This document shows, piece after piece, positions 9,165 to 17,941 of a stretch of 64,000 nucleotides of DNA (positions are counted from its first letter, which is position 1; every line of letters starts with the position of its first letter). The stretch is from Fodinibacter sp963834965 (lineage in GTDB: Bacteria; Actinomycetota; Actinomycetes; Actinomycetales; Dermatophilaceae): positions 124,001-188,000 of the forward strand of contig CAWIEI010000033.1 in the NCBI GenBank assembly GCA_963834965.1, written 5' to 3'. Below the pieces are notes generated by a model. The model made no database searches and was not told the origin of the DNA. It saw only the letters and a program-made list of their open reading frames with translations. The position numbers were made by a program, and so were the translations under genes.

Positions 9165-11311
9165 GTCCGGTGGGTCGTGGCGGCTCCGGAGGCCAGGGGT
9201 ACCGCCTCGCGCGGGCTGCGCAGGACGATGAGCGAGCGCGGCTGCACCTTGAGCTCACTGCCGGCCTGGTGCCACTCGGTGTCGACGATCGCGACACCGG
9301 TGTCGATCTCGGCCACCCAGTGCTCGCCCCACTCCTTGCCCGGGAGGACGAACGAGTCCTCCTGGTGGTCGGCGTTGAACACGACCAGGAAGTCGTCGTC
9401 GAGCACGCGGCGCCCACGGGAGTCGGCGCTGGGGATGGCCTGCCCGTTGAGGAACACCATGACCGTGCGCGCCTCGTCGTCGGACCACGCCGTCTCGCCC
9501 ATCGGCTCGCCGGAGGGCTGGAACCAGGCGATGTCGCCGAGCTCGGACTGGCCGCCGTGGTCGGCGCTGCCGGCGAAGAACCGGCGGCGGCGGAACACCG
9601 CGTGGTCGCGGCGCAGCGTGGAGACGGCGGCCGTGAAGGCGTAGAGCTGCCTCTGGTCCTCGTCGAGGTCCCAGTCGACCCAGGCCAGCTCGTTGTCCTG
9701 GCAGTAGACGTTGTTGTTGCCCTGCTGGGTGCGGCCGATCTCGTCACCGTGCGCGATCATCGGCACGCCCTGGCTGAGCAGCAGGGTCGCGAGGAAGTTG
9801 CGCTGCTGGCGCAGGCGGAGCGCGATGACCTCGGGGTCGTCGGTGGGGCCCTCCTCGCCGCAGTTCCACGACCGGTTGTGGCTCTCGCCGTCGCGGCCGT
9901 CCTCGCCGTTGGCCTCGTTGTGCTTGTCGTTGTAGGACACCAGGTCGCGCAGCGTGAAGCCGTCGTGGGCCGTGACGAAGTTGATGGAGGCGAACGGCTT
10001 GCGGCTGCTGTGCTCGTAGAGGTCGCTGGACCCGGTGAGCCGCGACGCGAACTCACCGAGCGTGCTGGGCTCGCCACGCCAGAAGTCGCGCACGGTGTCG
10101 CGGTACTTGCCGTTCCACTCGGTCCACAGCGGCGGGAAGTTGCCCACCTGGTAGCCGCCGTCGCCGACGTCCCAGGGCTCGGCGATCAGCTTGACCTGCG
10201 AGATGACCGGGTCCTGCTGGATCAGGTCGAAGAACGCCGACAGCTTGTCGACCTCGTGGAACTGGCGGGCCAGCGTGGCGGCGAGGTCGAACCGGAAGCC
10301 GTCGACGTGCATCTCGGTGACCCAGTAGCGCAGCGAGTCCATGATCAGCTGGAGCACGTGCGGGTGGCGCATCAGCAGGCTGTTGCCGGTGCCCGTGGTG
10401 TCGTAGTAGTGGGCCTTGTTGTCGTCGACCAGCCGGTAGTAGGCGGCGTTGTCGATGCCCTTGAAGCACAGCGTGGGGCCGAACTCGTTGCCCTCGGCGG
10501 TGTGGTTGTAGACGACGTCGAGGATGACCTCGATGTTGGCCTCGTGCAGCGCCTTGACCATCGCCTTGAACTCGGTGACCTGCTCGCCGCGGCGGCCGCG
10601 CGAGTAGCCGTTGTGCGGCGCGAGGAAGCCGATGGTGTTGTAGCCCCAGTAGTTGGACAGGCCGCGGTCCTGCAGCGAGGTGTCCTGCACGAACTGGTGC
10701 ACCGGCATCAGCTCGATCGCGGTGATGCCGAGGGTGCTGAGGTGGTCGATGATCGCCGGGTGCGCGATCGCGGCGTACGTGCCACGGATCTCCTCGGGCA
10801 CCTCGGGGTGGGTCATCGTCATGCCCTTGACGTGCGCCTCGTAGACGACGGTCTCGTGGTACTCGTGGCGCGGCGGCCGGTCATGGCCCCAGTCGAAGTA
10901 GGGGTTGATGACCACCGAGAGCATGGTCTTGCCCAGGTTGTCGTCGGTATTGCGCTTCTTGGGGTTCTTGAAGTCGTAGGAGAACAGCGCCTGGTCGTTG
11001 GTGACCTGGCCCTCGATCGCCTTGGCGTAGGGGTCGAGCAGCAGCTTGCTGGGGTCGCAGCGGTGCCCGTGCTCGGGGTCGTAGGGGCCGTGCACCCGGA
11101 AGCCGTAACGCTGTCCGGGCTGCAGGCTGGGGACGTACGCGTGCCAGACGAAGCCGTCGACCTCGGGCAGGTCGAGGCGGGTCTCCGCGCCGTCGTCGTC
11201 GATGAGGCACAGCTCGACCCGCTCGGCCACCTCGCTGAACAGGGCGAAGTTCACGCCACTGCCGTCGTAGGTGGCGCCGAGCGGGTACGCCGTTCCGGGC
11301 CAGATCTCCAC
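9161..11311 (-). CDS. glgX: glycogen debranching enzyme GlgX/TreX
   Basis: This isoamylase-type GH13 enzyme hydrolyses alpha-1,6 branches of glycogen and supplies linear maltodextrins to TreY. I chose the GTG at 11311 because GGAAGG lies six bases upstream and the protein then begins VEIWPGTAYPLGA, as in homologues (716 aa). A TTG at 11335 would add eight residues. Domains are an N-terminal CBM48 (about 1-110), then a barrel with LDVVYNHTAEGNE, GFRFDLAATL, LIAEPWDVG and NFVTAHDGFTL, and a C-terminal beta domain. It heads the glgX-treY-treZ operon. A 221-bp space separates it from the divergent SDR gene. Confidence 0.96.
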   Translation of the reverse strand: MEIWPGTAYPLGATYDGSGVNFALFSEVAERVELCLIDDDGAETRLDLPEVDGFVWHAYVPSLQPGQRYGFRVHGPYDPEHGHRCDPSKLLLDPYAKAIEGQVTNDQALFSYDFKNPKKRNTDDNLGKTMLSVVINPYFDWGHDRPPRHEYHETVVYEAHVKGMTMTHPEVPEEIRGTYAAIAHPAIIDHLSTLGITAIELMPVHQFVQDTSLQDRGLSNYWGYNTIGFLAPHNGYSRGRRGEQVTEFKAMVKALHEANIEVILDVVYNHTAEGNEFGPTLCFKGIDNAAYYRLVDDNKAHYYDTTGTGNSLLMRHPHVLQLIMDSLRYWVTEMHVDGFRFDLAATLARQFHEVDKLSAFFDLIQQDPVISQVKLIAEPWDVGDGGYQVGNFPPLWTEWNGKYRDTVRDFWRGEPSTLGEFASRLTGSSDLYEHSSRKPFASINFVTAHDGFTLRDLVSYNDKHNEANGEDGRDGESHNRSWNCGEEGPTDDPEVIALRLRQQRNFLATLLLSQGVPMIAHGDEIGRTQQGNNNVYCQDNELAWVDWDLDEDQRQLYAFTAAVSTLRRDHAVFRRRRFFAGSADHGGQSELGDIAWFQPSGEPMGETAWSDDEARTVMVFLNGQAIPSADSRGRRVLDDDFLVVFNADHQEDSFVLPGKEWGEHWVAEIDTGVAIVDTEWHQAGSELKVQPRSLIVLRSPREAVPLASGAATTHRT

Positions 11312-11532
11312 TGGTTGCCTTCCGTGTGATGTCAAAGGACCAGCGACACTGCTGGGCCGCGACCGGCCCGACCGGGCCCATCGCAGTGAAGTGCAACCTA
11401 CCCTCGTGCGGCGAGGTCATGAAAAATCCGAGCAACGGTTCTCGTCGGGTTCGACACCGCCGGGTGAGTAGGGTCGCACACGCCCCCACGCCGCAGCCGT
11501 GCTGCGCTGCCCCGCCGAACCCGAGGAGTCCC

Positions 11533-12288
11533 ATGTCCAACCAGCGCGTCGCCATCGTCACCGGAGCGGCTCGAGGCATCGGCGCGGCCACCGCCCAGCG
11601 GCTCGCCCGTGACGGGTTCGCCGTCGGCGTGCTCGACCTCGACGAGGCGGCCTGCGAGGCCGTGGCCACCGGCATCCGCGATGCCGGTGGAAGCGCTGTC
11701 GGCGTCGGCGTCGACGTCACGGATGCCGCCCAGGTCGAGGCCGGCGTCGCGCGCGTCGCCGACGAGCTCGGGGCGCCGGTGGTGCTGGTCAACAACGCGG
11801 GCATCATCCGCGACAACCTGATCTTCAAGATGACCGAGGGCGAGTGGGATGCCGTGATCGACGTCCACCTCAAGGGCGCCTTCCTGATGACGAAGGCCTG
11901 CCAGGGGCACATGACGGCGGAGCGGTACGGGCGCATCGTCAGCCTCTCCTCGTCGTCGGCGCAGGGCAACCGCGGCCAGGCCAACTACTCCGCCGCCAAG
12001 GCCGGCCTGCAGGGCTTCACCAAGACCCTGGCCATCGAGCTCGGCAAGTTCGGGGTCACGGCCAACGCGGTGGCGCCGGGCTTCATCCAGACCGACATGA
12101 CCGCGGCGACCGCCGCTCGGATCGGGGTCTCGTTCGACGACTTCATCGCGCACTCGGCCCAGCAGATCCCGGTCGGGCGGATCGGCCAGCCCGACGACAT
12201 TGCCGCGACCATCGCGTTCCTGGTGTCCGAGGAGGCCGGGTTCGTGTCCGGGCAGGTCATCTACGTCGCCGGCGGCCCGCTCGACTGA
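11533..12288 (+). CDS. fabG: SDR-family 3-oxoacyl-ACP reductase-like protein (FabG type)
   Basis: This 251-residue short-chain dehydrogenase has the Rossmann glycine motif TGAARGIGAA near the N-terminus, NNAG, a catalytic Ser in SLSSSSAQGN, and YSAAK (Tyr/Lys of the catalytic tetrad). It ends with the FabG-like VSGQVIYVAGG. Members reduce 3-oxoacyl-ACP or 3-oxoacyl-CoA with NADPH. ATG 11533 is preceded by GAGGA at a good distance; the open frame upstream lacks SDR sequence and was excluded. Neighbouring lipid-related genes (acyl-CoA dehydrogenase, YhhN protein) fit fatty-acid metabolism. Whether it is the essential FabG or a beta-oxidation paralogue is undetermined. Confidence 0.9.
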   Translation: MSNQRVAIVTGAARGIGAATAQRLARDGFAVGVLDLDEAACEAVATGIRDAGGSAVGVGVDVTDAAQVEAGVARVADELGAPVVLVNNAGIIRDNLIFKMTEGEWDAVIDVHLKGAFLMTKACQGHMTAERYGRIVSLSSSSAQGNRGQANYSAAKAGLQGFTKTLAIELGKFGVTANAVAPGFIQTDMTAATAARIGVSFDDFIAHSAQQIPVGRIGQPDDIAATIAFLVSEEAGFVSGQVIYVAGGPLD

Positions 12289-12360
12289 CCCCGAGCTTCC
12301 CCTGCCCCTGACTTCTCGGATGCCGGGGGGCCGGGGGCCGCGCGTCGCTACGGTTGCGGC

Positions 12361-13065
12361 ATGCTCCCCCGACGCCGCACCGCGCGCTGGTTCGCCGACG
12401 CCTTCGCCGCACTGGCCCTGGTGCACCTCGGCGCACAGCTGGCCGGTGGTGGGGTCGTCGCCGACGCCAGCCAGGTGCTGCTCGTACCGCTGCTCGCCGG
12501 CGTGCTGTGGTGCGAGACGTCGGCGCCGCGTGGCCGGCTGGCCATGCTCGTGCTCGTGGCCCTCGGGCTGTCCTGGCTGGGTGACAGCGCCCCCAAGCTG
12601 GTCGACGGCGACGCGGCGTTCCTCGTCATGGTCGGCTTCTTCCTGCTCGCGCAGGTCGCCTACATCGCGGCCTTCCTCCCCTACCGGGCCCGCAGCGTGC
12701 TGCACGTGCAACGGCTGCGGCTGGTCGGCTACCTCGCAGTGGTCGTCGCGCTCGTGGCGGTCTGCGCCGCCGGGGCGGCCGGGATGCTCGTGCCGGTGCT
12801 GCTCTACGGCGGGTGCCTGGGTGCGATGGCCGTGCTGTCCACCGGCGTCAACCGGCTCACGGCCGTCGGCGGGGCGCTGTTCCTCGTCTCCGACGGTGTG
12901 ATCGCGCTCGACGCCTTCGTCGACGGCTTCGGCCTGCCGCTGCAGGGCTTCTGGGTGATGGCCACCTACCTCGCCGCCCAGGCGCTGCTCGTGGCCGGCG
13001 TGCTGCTCGAGCAGGCCGGCTCGTCACCCAACCCCACGCACACGGATGCCGTCCGCGCTCGGTGA
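12361..13065 (+). CDS. YhhN-family lysoplasmalogenase-like membrane protein
   Basis: The 234-residue protein is almost entirely hydrophobic, with about eight membrane segments. It carries family-typical stretches such as LGLSWLGDSAPKL, FFLLAQVAYIAAF and GGALFLVSDGVIALDAF; the conserved Asp residues in GDS and SDGVIALD are the ones proposed for catalysis in YhhN/TMEM86 proteins. The family hydrolyses the vinyl-ether bond of lysoplasmalogens. Plasmalogens are unusual in aerobic actinobacteria, so the physiological substrate is uncertain. A strong hairpin overlaps the stop codon. Confidence 0.85.
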   Translation: MLPRRRTARWFADAFAALALVHLGAQLAGGGVVADASQVLLVPLLAGVLWCETSAPRGRLAMLVLVALGLSWLGDSAPKLVDGDAAFLVMVGFFLLAQVAYIAAFLPYRARSVLHVQRLRLVGYLAVVVALVAVCAAGAAGMLVPVLLYGGCLGAMAVLSTGVNRLTAVGGALFLVSDGVIALDAFVDGFGLPLQGFWVMATYLAAQALLVAGVLLEQAGSSPNPTHTDAVRAR

Positions 13066-13080
13066 GCGGGACGGCATCCG
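13043..13080. terminator. hairpin between convergent genes, probable bidirectional terminator
   Basis: CGGATGCCGTCC at 13043-13054 pairs perfectly with GGACGGCATCCG at 13069-13080, a 12-bp stem with a 14-base loop. The stop codon of the YhhN gene lies in the loop. The next gene is convergent, so the hairpin could end both transcripts. There is no T-run, as is common in high-GC actinobacteria. Confidence 0.7.
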
Positions 13081-13092
13081 TCGTGCGGTGAA

Positions 13093-13128
13093 TGGGACAA
13101 GATCGACCAACAGGTCAACTTTGTCCCA
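13093..13128. repeat. nested palindrome resembling the treZ repeat core
   Basis: TGGGACAA (13093-13100) pairs with TTGTCCCA (13121-13128). Inside, GACC (105-108 of this kilobase) pairs with GGTC (113-116). The stretch GATCGACCAACAGGTCA matches the reverse strand of the treZ repeat (GATCGACCAATTGGTCA) at 15 of 17 positions. Location is intergenic between convergent genes. Confidence 0.65.
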
Positions 13129-13139
13129 GATGAGAGTGG

Positions 13140-14285
13140 TCAGAGGCCGAGGTCGCGGCCGATGAGCTCCTTCATGATCTCGTTGGAGCCGGCCCAGATC
13201 TTGGTGACCCGGGCGTCGCGCCAGGCGCGGGCCACGCGGTACTCGTTCATGTAGCCGTAGCCGCCGTGCAGCTGCACGCACTCGTCGAGCACGTCGTTCT
13301 GCACCTGGGCGCTCCACCACTTGGCCTTGGCCGCGTCGACCGCGGAGAGCCTGCCCTCGGCGTGCGCCTCGATGCAGTCGTCGACGTAGGCCTCGGCGAC
13401 CTCGATCGAGGTGACCAGCTCGGCGATCTTGAACTTGTTGTGCTGGAAGGACCCGATCGACTGGCCGAACGCCTTGCGCTCCTTGGCGTACTCGATGGTC
13501 TCGAGCAGGATCTGCTTGGCGTGCGCCACGTTCGCACAGGCGGCGCCCACGCGCTCCTGGGGCAGGCGCTGCATCATCGCGATGAAGCCCATGCCCTCGT
13601 CGCCGATCCGGTTGCTGTCGGGCACCCGCACGTCGGTGAAGAACAGCTCGGCGGTGTCGCTCTCCTCCTGGCCGACCTTGTCGAGCTTGCGGCCGCGGGT
13701 GAAGCCCTCCATGCCCTCCTCGACCATGAACAAGGTGATGCCCTTGGCGCCCTTGCTCGGGTCGGTGCGGGTGGCGACGATGACCAGGTCGGCCTGGTAG
13801 CCGTTGGTGATGAAGGTCTTGCTGCCGTTCATCACCCAGGTGTCGCCGTCGCGCACCGCGGTGGTCTTCAGCGCGGCGAGGTCGGAGCCGCCACCGGGCT
13901 CGGTCATCGCGATGGCGCAGATCTTCTCGCCGGCGGCCATCGCGGGCAGCCAGCGCTCCTTCTGCTCCTGGGTGCCGAGGTCGACGATGTAGGGCGGGCA
14001 GACGTCGCTGTGGATGCCGAAGCACGAGCCGACGGCGGCGTTGAAGCCGTTGAGCACCTCGGCGGCCACCGCGTTGAAGCGGTAGTCGTCGGCGCCCATG
14101 CCGCCGAACTCCTCGGGGATGTCGAGGCCGAACAGCCCCTGCGACCCGGCCTCTTTCCAGATGTCACGGTCGATCGCGTGCACCTCGAGCATCTGCTCGG
14201 CGCGCGGCTTGAGGGTGCGCTCGACGAACTCGCTCACCGAGGCGCGGAAGTCCTCGTGCTCGGGACCGTAGATGTTGCGGGGCAT
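13140..14285 (-). CDS. acyl-CoA dehydrogenase
   Basis: This FAD enzyme introduces the alpha,beta double bond in acyl-CoAs and passes electrons to ETF. The 381-residue length is typical. Visible features are the FAD/substrate motif MTEPGGGSDLAALK, NGSKTFITNG, FGQSIGSFQHNKFKIAEL and the C-terminal GSNEIMKELIGRDLGL. ATG 14285 has GGAGGAG just upstream; the frame extends further but the extra residues are not family-like. It is divergent from a TetR gene, and the 74-bp gap holds a perfect palindrome that is probably the repressor's operator. The FabG-like and YhhN genes nearby suggest a lipid-degradation neighbourhood. Chain-length specificity is not predictable. Confidence 0.92.
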   Translation of the reverse strand: MPRNIYGPEHEDFRASVSEFVERTLKPRAEQMLEVHAIDRDIWKEAGSQGLFGLDIPEEFGGMGADDYRFNAVAAEVLNGFNAAVGSCFGIHSDVCPPYIVDLGTQEQKERWLPAMAAGEKICAIAMTEPGGGSDLAALKTTAVRDGDTWVMNGSKTFITNGYQADLVIVATRTDPSKGAKGITLFMVEEGMEGFTRGRKLDKVGQEESDTAELFFTDVRVPDSNRIGDEGMGFIAMMQRLPQERVGAACANVAHAKQILLETIEYAKERKAFGQSIGSFQHNKFKIAELVTSIEVAEAYVDDCIEAHAEGRLSAVDAAKAKWWSAQVQNDVLDECVQLHGGYGYMNEYRVARAWRDARVTKIWAGSNEIMKELIGRDLGL

Positions 14286-14325
14286 GGAACTCCTCCGGGA
14301 CGGCTGGGGATGACGCGCCAGCGTT

Positions 14326-14343
14326 ACTAAGCGCTTGCTTAGT
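14326..14343. promoter_or_regulatory. TetR operator candidate
   Basis: ACTAAGC and GCTTAGT are perfect inverted 7-base arms around GCTT. The palindrome lies between the divergent acyl-CoA dehydrogenase and tetR genes, 17 bases before the tetR ATG, and so could control both promoters. TetR repressors of fatty-acid genes commonly bind such AAGC-type palindromes. Confidence 0.75.
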
Positions 14344-14359
14344 CTCGCCGGGGTGCGGC

Positions 14360-15028
14360 ATGCTGTCAACCGTGCCGACCCCCACACCGCTGAGCGAGAC
14401 CGCGGTCCTTGCTGCCCTCGCCCCCGACGGCGGGCGCTCGGAGGCGGTCGGCGACGTCACCGACACCGCGGTGCGCATCATGCTCGCCGCCGCCGACGCG
14501 TTCGCAGAGCGCGGCTTCCACGCCACGACCACCCGCGACATCGCGCAGCGGGCCGGGCTCTCCCCCGCCGGGGTCTACGTGCACTTCGCCTCCAAGGAGG
14601 TCCTGCTCTTCGAGCTGAGCCGACGTGGCCACGCCCGTGCCCGCGACCTGCTCGTGGCGGCCAGGGAGGCCGCGCCGAACCCGACGGAGGCGCTGCGCGA
14701 CATCATCGGCGGCTTCTCACGCTGGCACGCCGAGCACTACGAGCTCGGCCGCATCGTGCAGTTCGAGTTCCGGCACCTCAGCCCCGAGCACCGCGACGCC
14801 GTGCTCGGCCTGCGCAAGGAGATCGACAGCGTCGTCGCCGGGGTGCTGCGCGACGGGGTCGAGACCGGCGAGTTCGAGGTCGACGACGTGCCCGGCACCT
14901 CGCTGGCCCTGCTCTCGATGGCCATCGACGTCGCCCGCTGGTACGCCCCCGACGTACGGCGCACCCCGGCGATGATCGAGACGTCCTACGGCGCCCTGGC
15001 CGTGCGGCTCGTCCGCGCCACCGGCTGA
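14360..15028 (+). CDS. TetR/AcrR-family transcriptional regulator
   Basis: The 222-residue protein has an N-terminal helix-turn-helix (about residues 34-80: AADAFAERGFHATTTRDIAQRA then AGVYVHFASKEVLLFEL), the classical TetR DNA-binding core. A helical ligand-binding domain follows, with WHAEHYELGRIVQFEFRHLSPEHR. The tail resembles the TetR C-terminal domains of KstR2- or fatty acyl-CoA-responsive regulators. It is divergent from the acyl-CoA dehydrogenase over a palindromic operator, so it probably represses that gene and itself until an acyl-CoA binds. The start is uncertain: ATG 14360 or GTG 14372; neither has a strong ribosome binding site. Confidence 0.9.
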   Translation: MLSTVPTPTPLSETAVLAALAPDGGRSEAVGDVTDTAVRIMLAAADAFAERGFHATTTRDIAQRAGLSPAGVYVHFASKEVLLFELSRRGHARARDLLVAAREAAPNPTEALRDIIGGFSRWHAEHYELGRIVQFEFRHLSPEHRDAVLGLRKEIDSVVAGVLRDGVETGEFEVDDVPGTSLALLSMAIDVARWYAPDVRRTPAMIETSYGALAVRLVRATG

Positions 15029-15127
15029 GCCGCACCCGATGGACGACCCGGCCGTCGCCGGCCTGATCGGCCACCTACAGGCGGAGTCGGTCCGGTTGCC
15101 CGCCGCAGCCCCGGCTACAGTGTCGCG

Positions 15128-15856
15128 GTGAACACGGCCGAGGGACATGGGGGTTCGGCGTCCATCGCCATCCCCGACTACTGGTGGTACGTCGCGCGGG
15201 CCGACCTGCTCGAGGTGACGCTCCGCTCGCACGTCGAGGGTGCCGGGCTGGCGCTCGACCTCGGCAGTGCCGACGGGCCGAGCGCCGCCTGGTTCCGGGA
15301 GTCGGCGCAGCGCACGGTCTCGCTGGACATCGACCCCCGGGGGCTTGGGTCCGACGGGGTGTGCGGCTCGGCGCTGGCGCTGCCCTTCGAGGATGCTGCC
15401 TTCGACGCCGTGTCGGCCTTCGACGTCATCGAGCACTGCGAGCCCGAGGCCACCGCGCTCGCCGAGGTGCGGCGGGTGCTGCGCCCCGGCGGCCGGTTCG
15501 TCATGTCGGTGCCGGCCTACACCTGGGCCTGGACCGACTTCGACGTCGCCAACGGCCACCACCGGCGCTACACCGTCGGCCGCGCGGTGGCCGCGGTCGA
15601 GCGCGCCGGCTTCACGGTGCAGCGCGCCACCTACGGCTTCGCCACGGTCTTCCCGATGTTCGCGGCGGAGCGGCTGGCCCGCAAGGTGTCCCGCAGGCAG
15701 GCCCAGGGGCCTGTCGACGTCGTCGAGCTGCCCCGGCTGCCGAAACCGCTCAACGCCATGCTCCTCGGCCTGTCGAGGGTCGATGAGGCGGTGCTGCGCC
15801 GGCGGGACCTGCCGTTCGGGTCCTCCGTGTTCGTCGCCGCCACCCGAGCCGGCTGA
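15128..15856 (+). CDS. class I SAM-dependent methyltransferase
   Basis: This 242-residue protein starts at GTG 15128. Motif I is LDLGSADG (about residue 44), with an acidic strand end SLDIDPRG, then FDAVSAFDVIEHCEP and LRPGGRFVMSVPAYTWAWTDFD. The DVIEH and LRPGG signatures mark the Methyltransf_11 family. The substrate is unknown. Such proteins often sit beside glycosyltransferases of the polyprenyl-phosphate type in sugar or lipid modification loci; the convergent epimerase and GT2 genes 12 bases away agree with that. Confidence 0.85.
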   Translation: MNTAEGHGGSASIAIPDYWWYVARADLLEVTLRSHVEGAGLALDLGSADGPSAAWFRESAQRTVSLDIDPRGLGSDGVCGSALALPFEDAAFDAVSAFDVIEHCEPEATALAEVRRVLRPGGRFVMSVPAYTWAWTDFDVANGHHRRYTVGRAVAAVERAGFTVQRATYGFATVFPMFAAERLARKVSRRQAQGPVDVVELPRLPKPLNAMLLGLSRVDEAVLRRRDLPFGSSVFVAATRAG

Positions 15857-15868
15857 CGCCGTCCGGGG

Positions 15869-16831
15869 TCAGCCGTCGAGCGGCCCACCGGTCACGACCC
15901 TGGCCCGCACGTCGGCGGAGGTTCGGGCCAGACCCGCCGGCAGCGGCGTCGCGGCCAGTGCGTCGACCTCGGGCCACACCGTCGACTCCAGGCGCAGGTC
16001 GAGCACCTGGCCGGCACCGACGCCGCCGACGGGGATGGTGCGCAGCGGGCGGTGGAACACCCGGCGCGCCTCGGCCACGAGGTAGCCGACGGTGACCGGG
16101 CGGCCGGAGGCGAGCACCTTGGTCACCACGGTGCCCGGCGGTTCGTCGCGCGCCAACGCGATGCTGCGCACGACCATCCGGGCGGCGTCGCCGACGTACA
16201 GGTAGTCACGGATGGTGTCCATCGAGACGAACACGGGCAGCGGCCGGCCGGTGGCGTCGGCCAGGCACAGCTGCGAGAGCAGCCCCTGCGGCTTGCCGAG
16301 GGTCTGGCCGGGGCCGTACACGTTGGCGAGCCGGCCGAGCACCACCCGCACCCCGGTAGCCTCGGCCAGCCGCTCGACGGCCGCCTCCATGGCGAGCTTG
16401 GCCCGGCCGTAGGCCACCAGAGGGCGTGGCGGCGTGCGTTCGTCGAACGGCGCCGGGGTGCTGCCGGCATACAGCCCGCCGGCGGACGAGGCGAGGAAGA
16501 CCACCCCGTCGGTGCCGGCCGGCCCGGATGCCGCGAGCGCGCCGGTCACGCGCTCGAAGACCCGCACCTCCGCGGCCAGCGCCTCCTCGCCGGTGGCGAC
16601 GACTCCCGCCCCGGCGCACCAGGCGAGCGCCCAGCGGCGTCCGACGCACAGCTGCGCGACGCGCTCCACCTCGGCGGTCAGGGTGTGCACGCTCTCGGCC
16701 TCGTCGTGCCACGGCACGCTCGTGGTGAGCACCTCGTGCCCGGCGGCGGCGAGCTCGGCCACGACGTGGCGGCCGACGAGGCCGCCGGACCCGACGACCC
16801 AGGTCAGGGGTCGCGGGTCGGCCGGGGTCAC
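15869..16831 (-). CDS. NAD-dependent epimerase/dehydratase family protein
   Basis: A Rossmann-fold nucleotide-sugar type enzyme of 320 residues. The N-terminal glycine motif is GSGGLVGRHVV (about 13-23); FLASSAGGLYAGS supplies the catalytic Ser, and LVAYGRAKLAMEA the YxxxK pair. NVYGPGQTLGKPQGLLSQL is the usual extended-SDR substrate loop. The GTG start at 16831 overlaps the stop of the GT2 gene by 4 bases, so the pair is coupled. The role is probably in making or modifying an activated sugar for the adjacent polyprenyl-phosphate glycosyltransferase; the sugar is unknown. Confidence 0.88.
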   Translation of the reverse strand: MTPADPRPLTWVVGSGGLVGRHVVAELAAAGHEVLTTSVPWHDEAESVHTLTAEVERVAQLCVGRRWALAWCAGAGVVATGEEALAAEVRVFERVTGALAASGPAGTDGVVFLASSAGGLYAGSTPAPFDERTPPRPLVAYGRAKLAMEAAVERLAEATGVRVVLGRLANVYGPGQTLGKPQGLLSQLCLADATGRPLPVFVSMDTIRDYLYVGDAARMVVRSIALARDEPPGTVVTKVLASGRPVTVGYLVAEARRVFHRPLRTIPVGGVGAGQVLDLRLESTVWPEVDALAATPLPAGLARTSADVRARVVTGGPLDG

Positions 16832-17838
16832 GCCCGGTCCCGGCCCAGCGGGCCCTCGCGCCGGTCGCGCACCGGCAGGTAGAGCGGCTTGCCCATCGCC
16901 ATGTTCACGGCCAGGCCGACGTACTCGGCGATGACGCCCAGGCTGAACAGGATGACGCCGCTTGCCACCATGAGCAGGATCATCGTCGAGGTCCAGCCCG
17001 GCACCTGCCAGCTGCCGCTGGCCCGACCGACGACGAGCACGAGGGCGACCACCGGCGCCAGCAGGACCGCGGCGGCGCCGAGAGCGCTGACCCAGCGCAG
17101 CGGTCGCGTGCCGCTGGAGAGCACGAGCCGCCAGAAGTGGCTGACCAGCCGGCGGAAGGTGTAGCCCGAGGGGCGGTCGCCCTCGCTGCGCATCTCGACC
17201 GGGCAGGTGGCGGTGCGGTTGGCGACCCAGGCGATCGCGACGTCGAGGTAGATGCCCGGACCGGCATACGCCGCGACGGAGCGCGCGACCTCACCGATCA
17301 CGAGCCGGTAGCTGGAGAACGCACTCGCATCGGCGCCCTTGGCGAGCCGGTCGACGAGCCACTTCGCTCCTCGGGATGCCGCGTTGCGCACCGCACCGTG
17401 CGGCGGCTCGTTGGTGGGTCGGGCGTAGACGACGTCGGCCTGCTCGGTCATCGCCGTGTCGAGCAGGGCCCCGATGGCCTCGGGGTCGTGCTGGCCGTCC
17501 TCGTCCATGGTGACGACCCACTCGCCACCGGATGCCGCGATGCCGGCCAGGGTCGCCGCGTGCTGGCCGAAGTTGCGGCTCAGCCAGACCGGGCGCACCC
17601 AGTCGTGGGCGGCGGCCAGCGCCCGGATGGCGTCGTCGGAGGCGTCGGGGCCGCAGTCGTGCACCAGCACCACCTCGGTGACCCGGTAGGCGCGCCCGGC
17701 CGGGGTGACCCGGTCGGCGACCGACGCCGCGAGCTCCTCGACGACGGGGCCCAGGGTCAGCTCGCCCTGGTAGACGGGGATGACCACCGAGACCAGGTGC
17801 GGCGCGGGGCGCGCGGTCTCCGTCTCCACGCGGCACAC
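16828..17838 (-). CDS. GT2 polyprenyl-phosphate glycosyltransferase (DPM1/ArnC type)
   Basis: The 336-residue protein has a GT-A domain beginning VSVVIPVYQGE, with VVTMDEDGQHDPEAI (metal-binding DED/DGQ) and LSRNFGQHAA. Two C-terminal membrane helices follow (about 232-260 and 272-300), then a short basic tail. This is the layout of ArnC/GtrB and polyprenyl-phosphate sugar synthases, which transfer a sugar from a nucleotide donor to undecaprenyl or decaprenyl phosphate at the inner face of the membrane. It is the first gene of a two-gene unit with the epimerase. Confidence 0.9.
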   Translation of the reverse strand: MCRVETETARPAPHLVSVVIPVYQGELTLGPVVEELAASVADRVTPAGRAYRVTEVVLVHDCGPDASDDAIRALAAAHDWVRPVWLSRNFGQHAATLAGIAASGGEWVVTMDEDGQHDPEAIGALLDTAMTEQADVVYARPTNEPPHGAVRNAASRGAKWLVDRLAKGADASAFSSYRLVIGEVARSVAAYAGPGIYLDVAIAWVANRTATCPVEMRSEGDRPSGYTFRRLVSHFWRLVLSSGTRPLRWVSALGAAAVLLAPVVALVLVVGRASGSWQVPGWTSTMILLMVASGVILFSLGVIAEYVGLAVNMAMGKPLYLPVRDRREGPLGRDRA

Positions 17839-17880
17839 CCTATCCGTGCGCCGCGGCCGGGATTGACGTCCGGTATGGTT

Positions 17881-17912
17881 CTGTGGTTAGTTGGTTAGGT
17901 AACTAACCACAG
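17881..17912. promoter_or_regulatory. GntR/YtrA operator: 32-bp perfect palindrome over the promoter
   Basis: CTGTGGTTAGTT (17881-17892) and AACTAACCACAG (17901-17912) are perfect 12-base inverted arms with an 8-base spacer. A TTGACG at 17863-17868 could be the -35 element, which would place the -10 inside the left arm. The palindrome starts 61 bases before the regulator's GTG. YtrA-type regulators autoregulate from such sites. Confidence 0.8.
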
Positions 17913-17941
17913 AGGCACTTCCAGCAACAGACGAGGGGCTC

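Noticed and set aside
4535..11329. Long plus-strand frames opposite treZ, treY and glgX (609, 529 and 719 residues)
   Set aside because: Composition mirrors the GC-rich codon positions of the real genes, with no domain motifs. TreZ, TreY and GlgX are clear on the minus strand.
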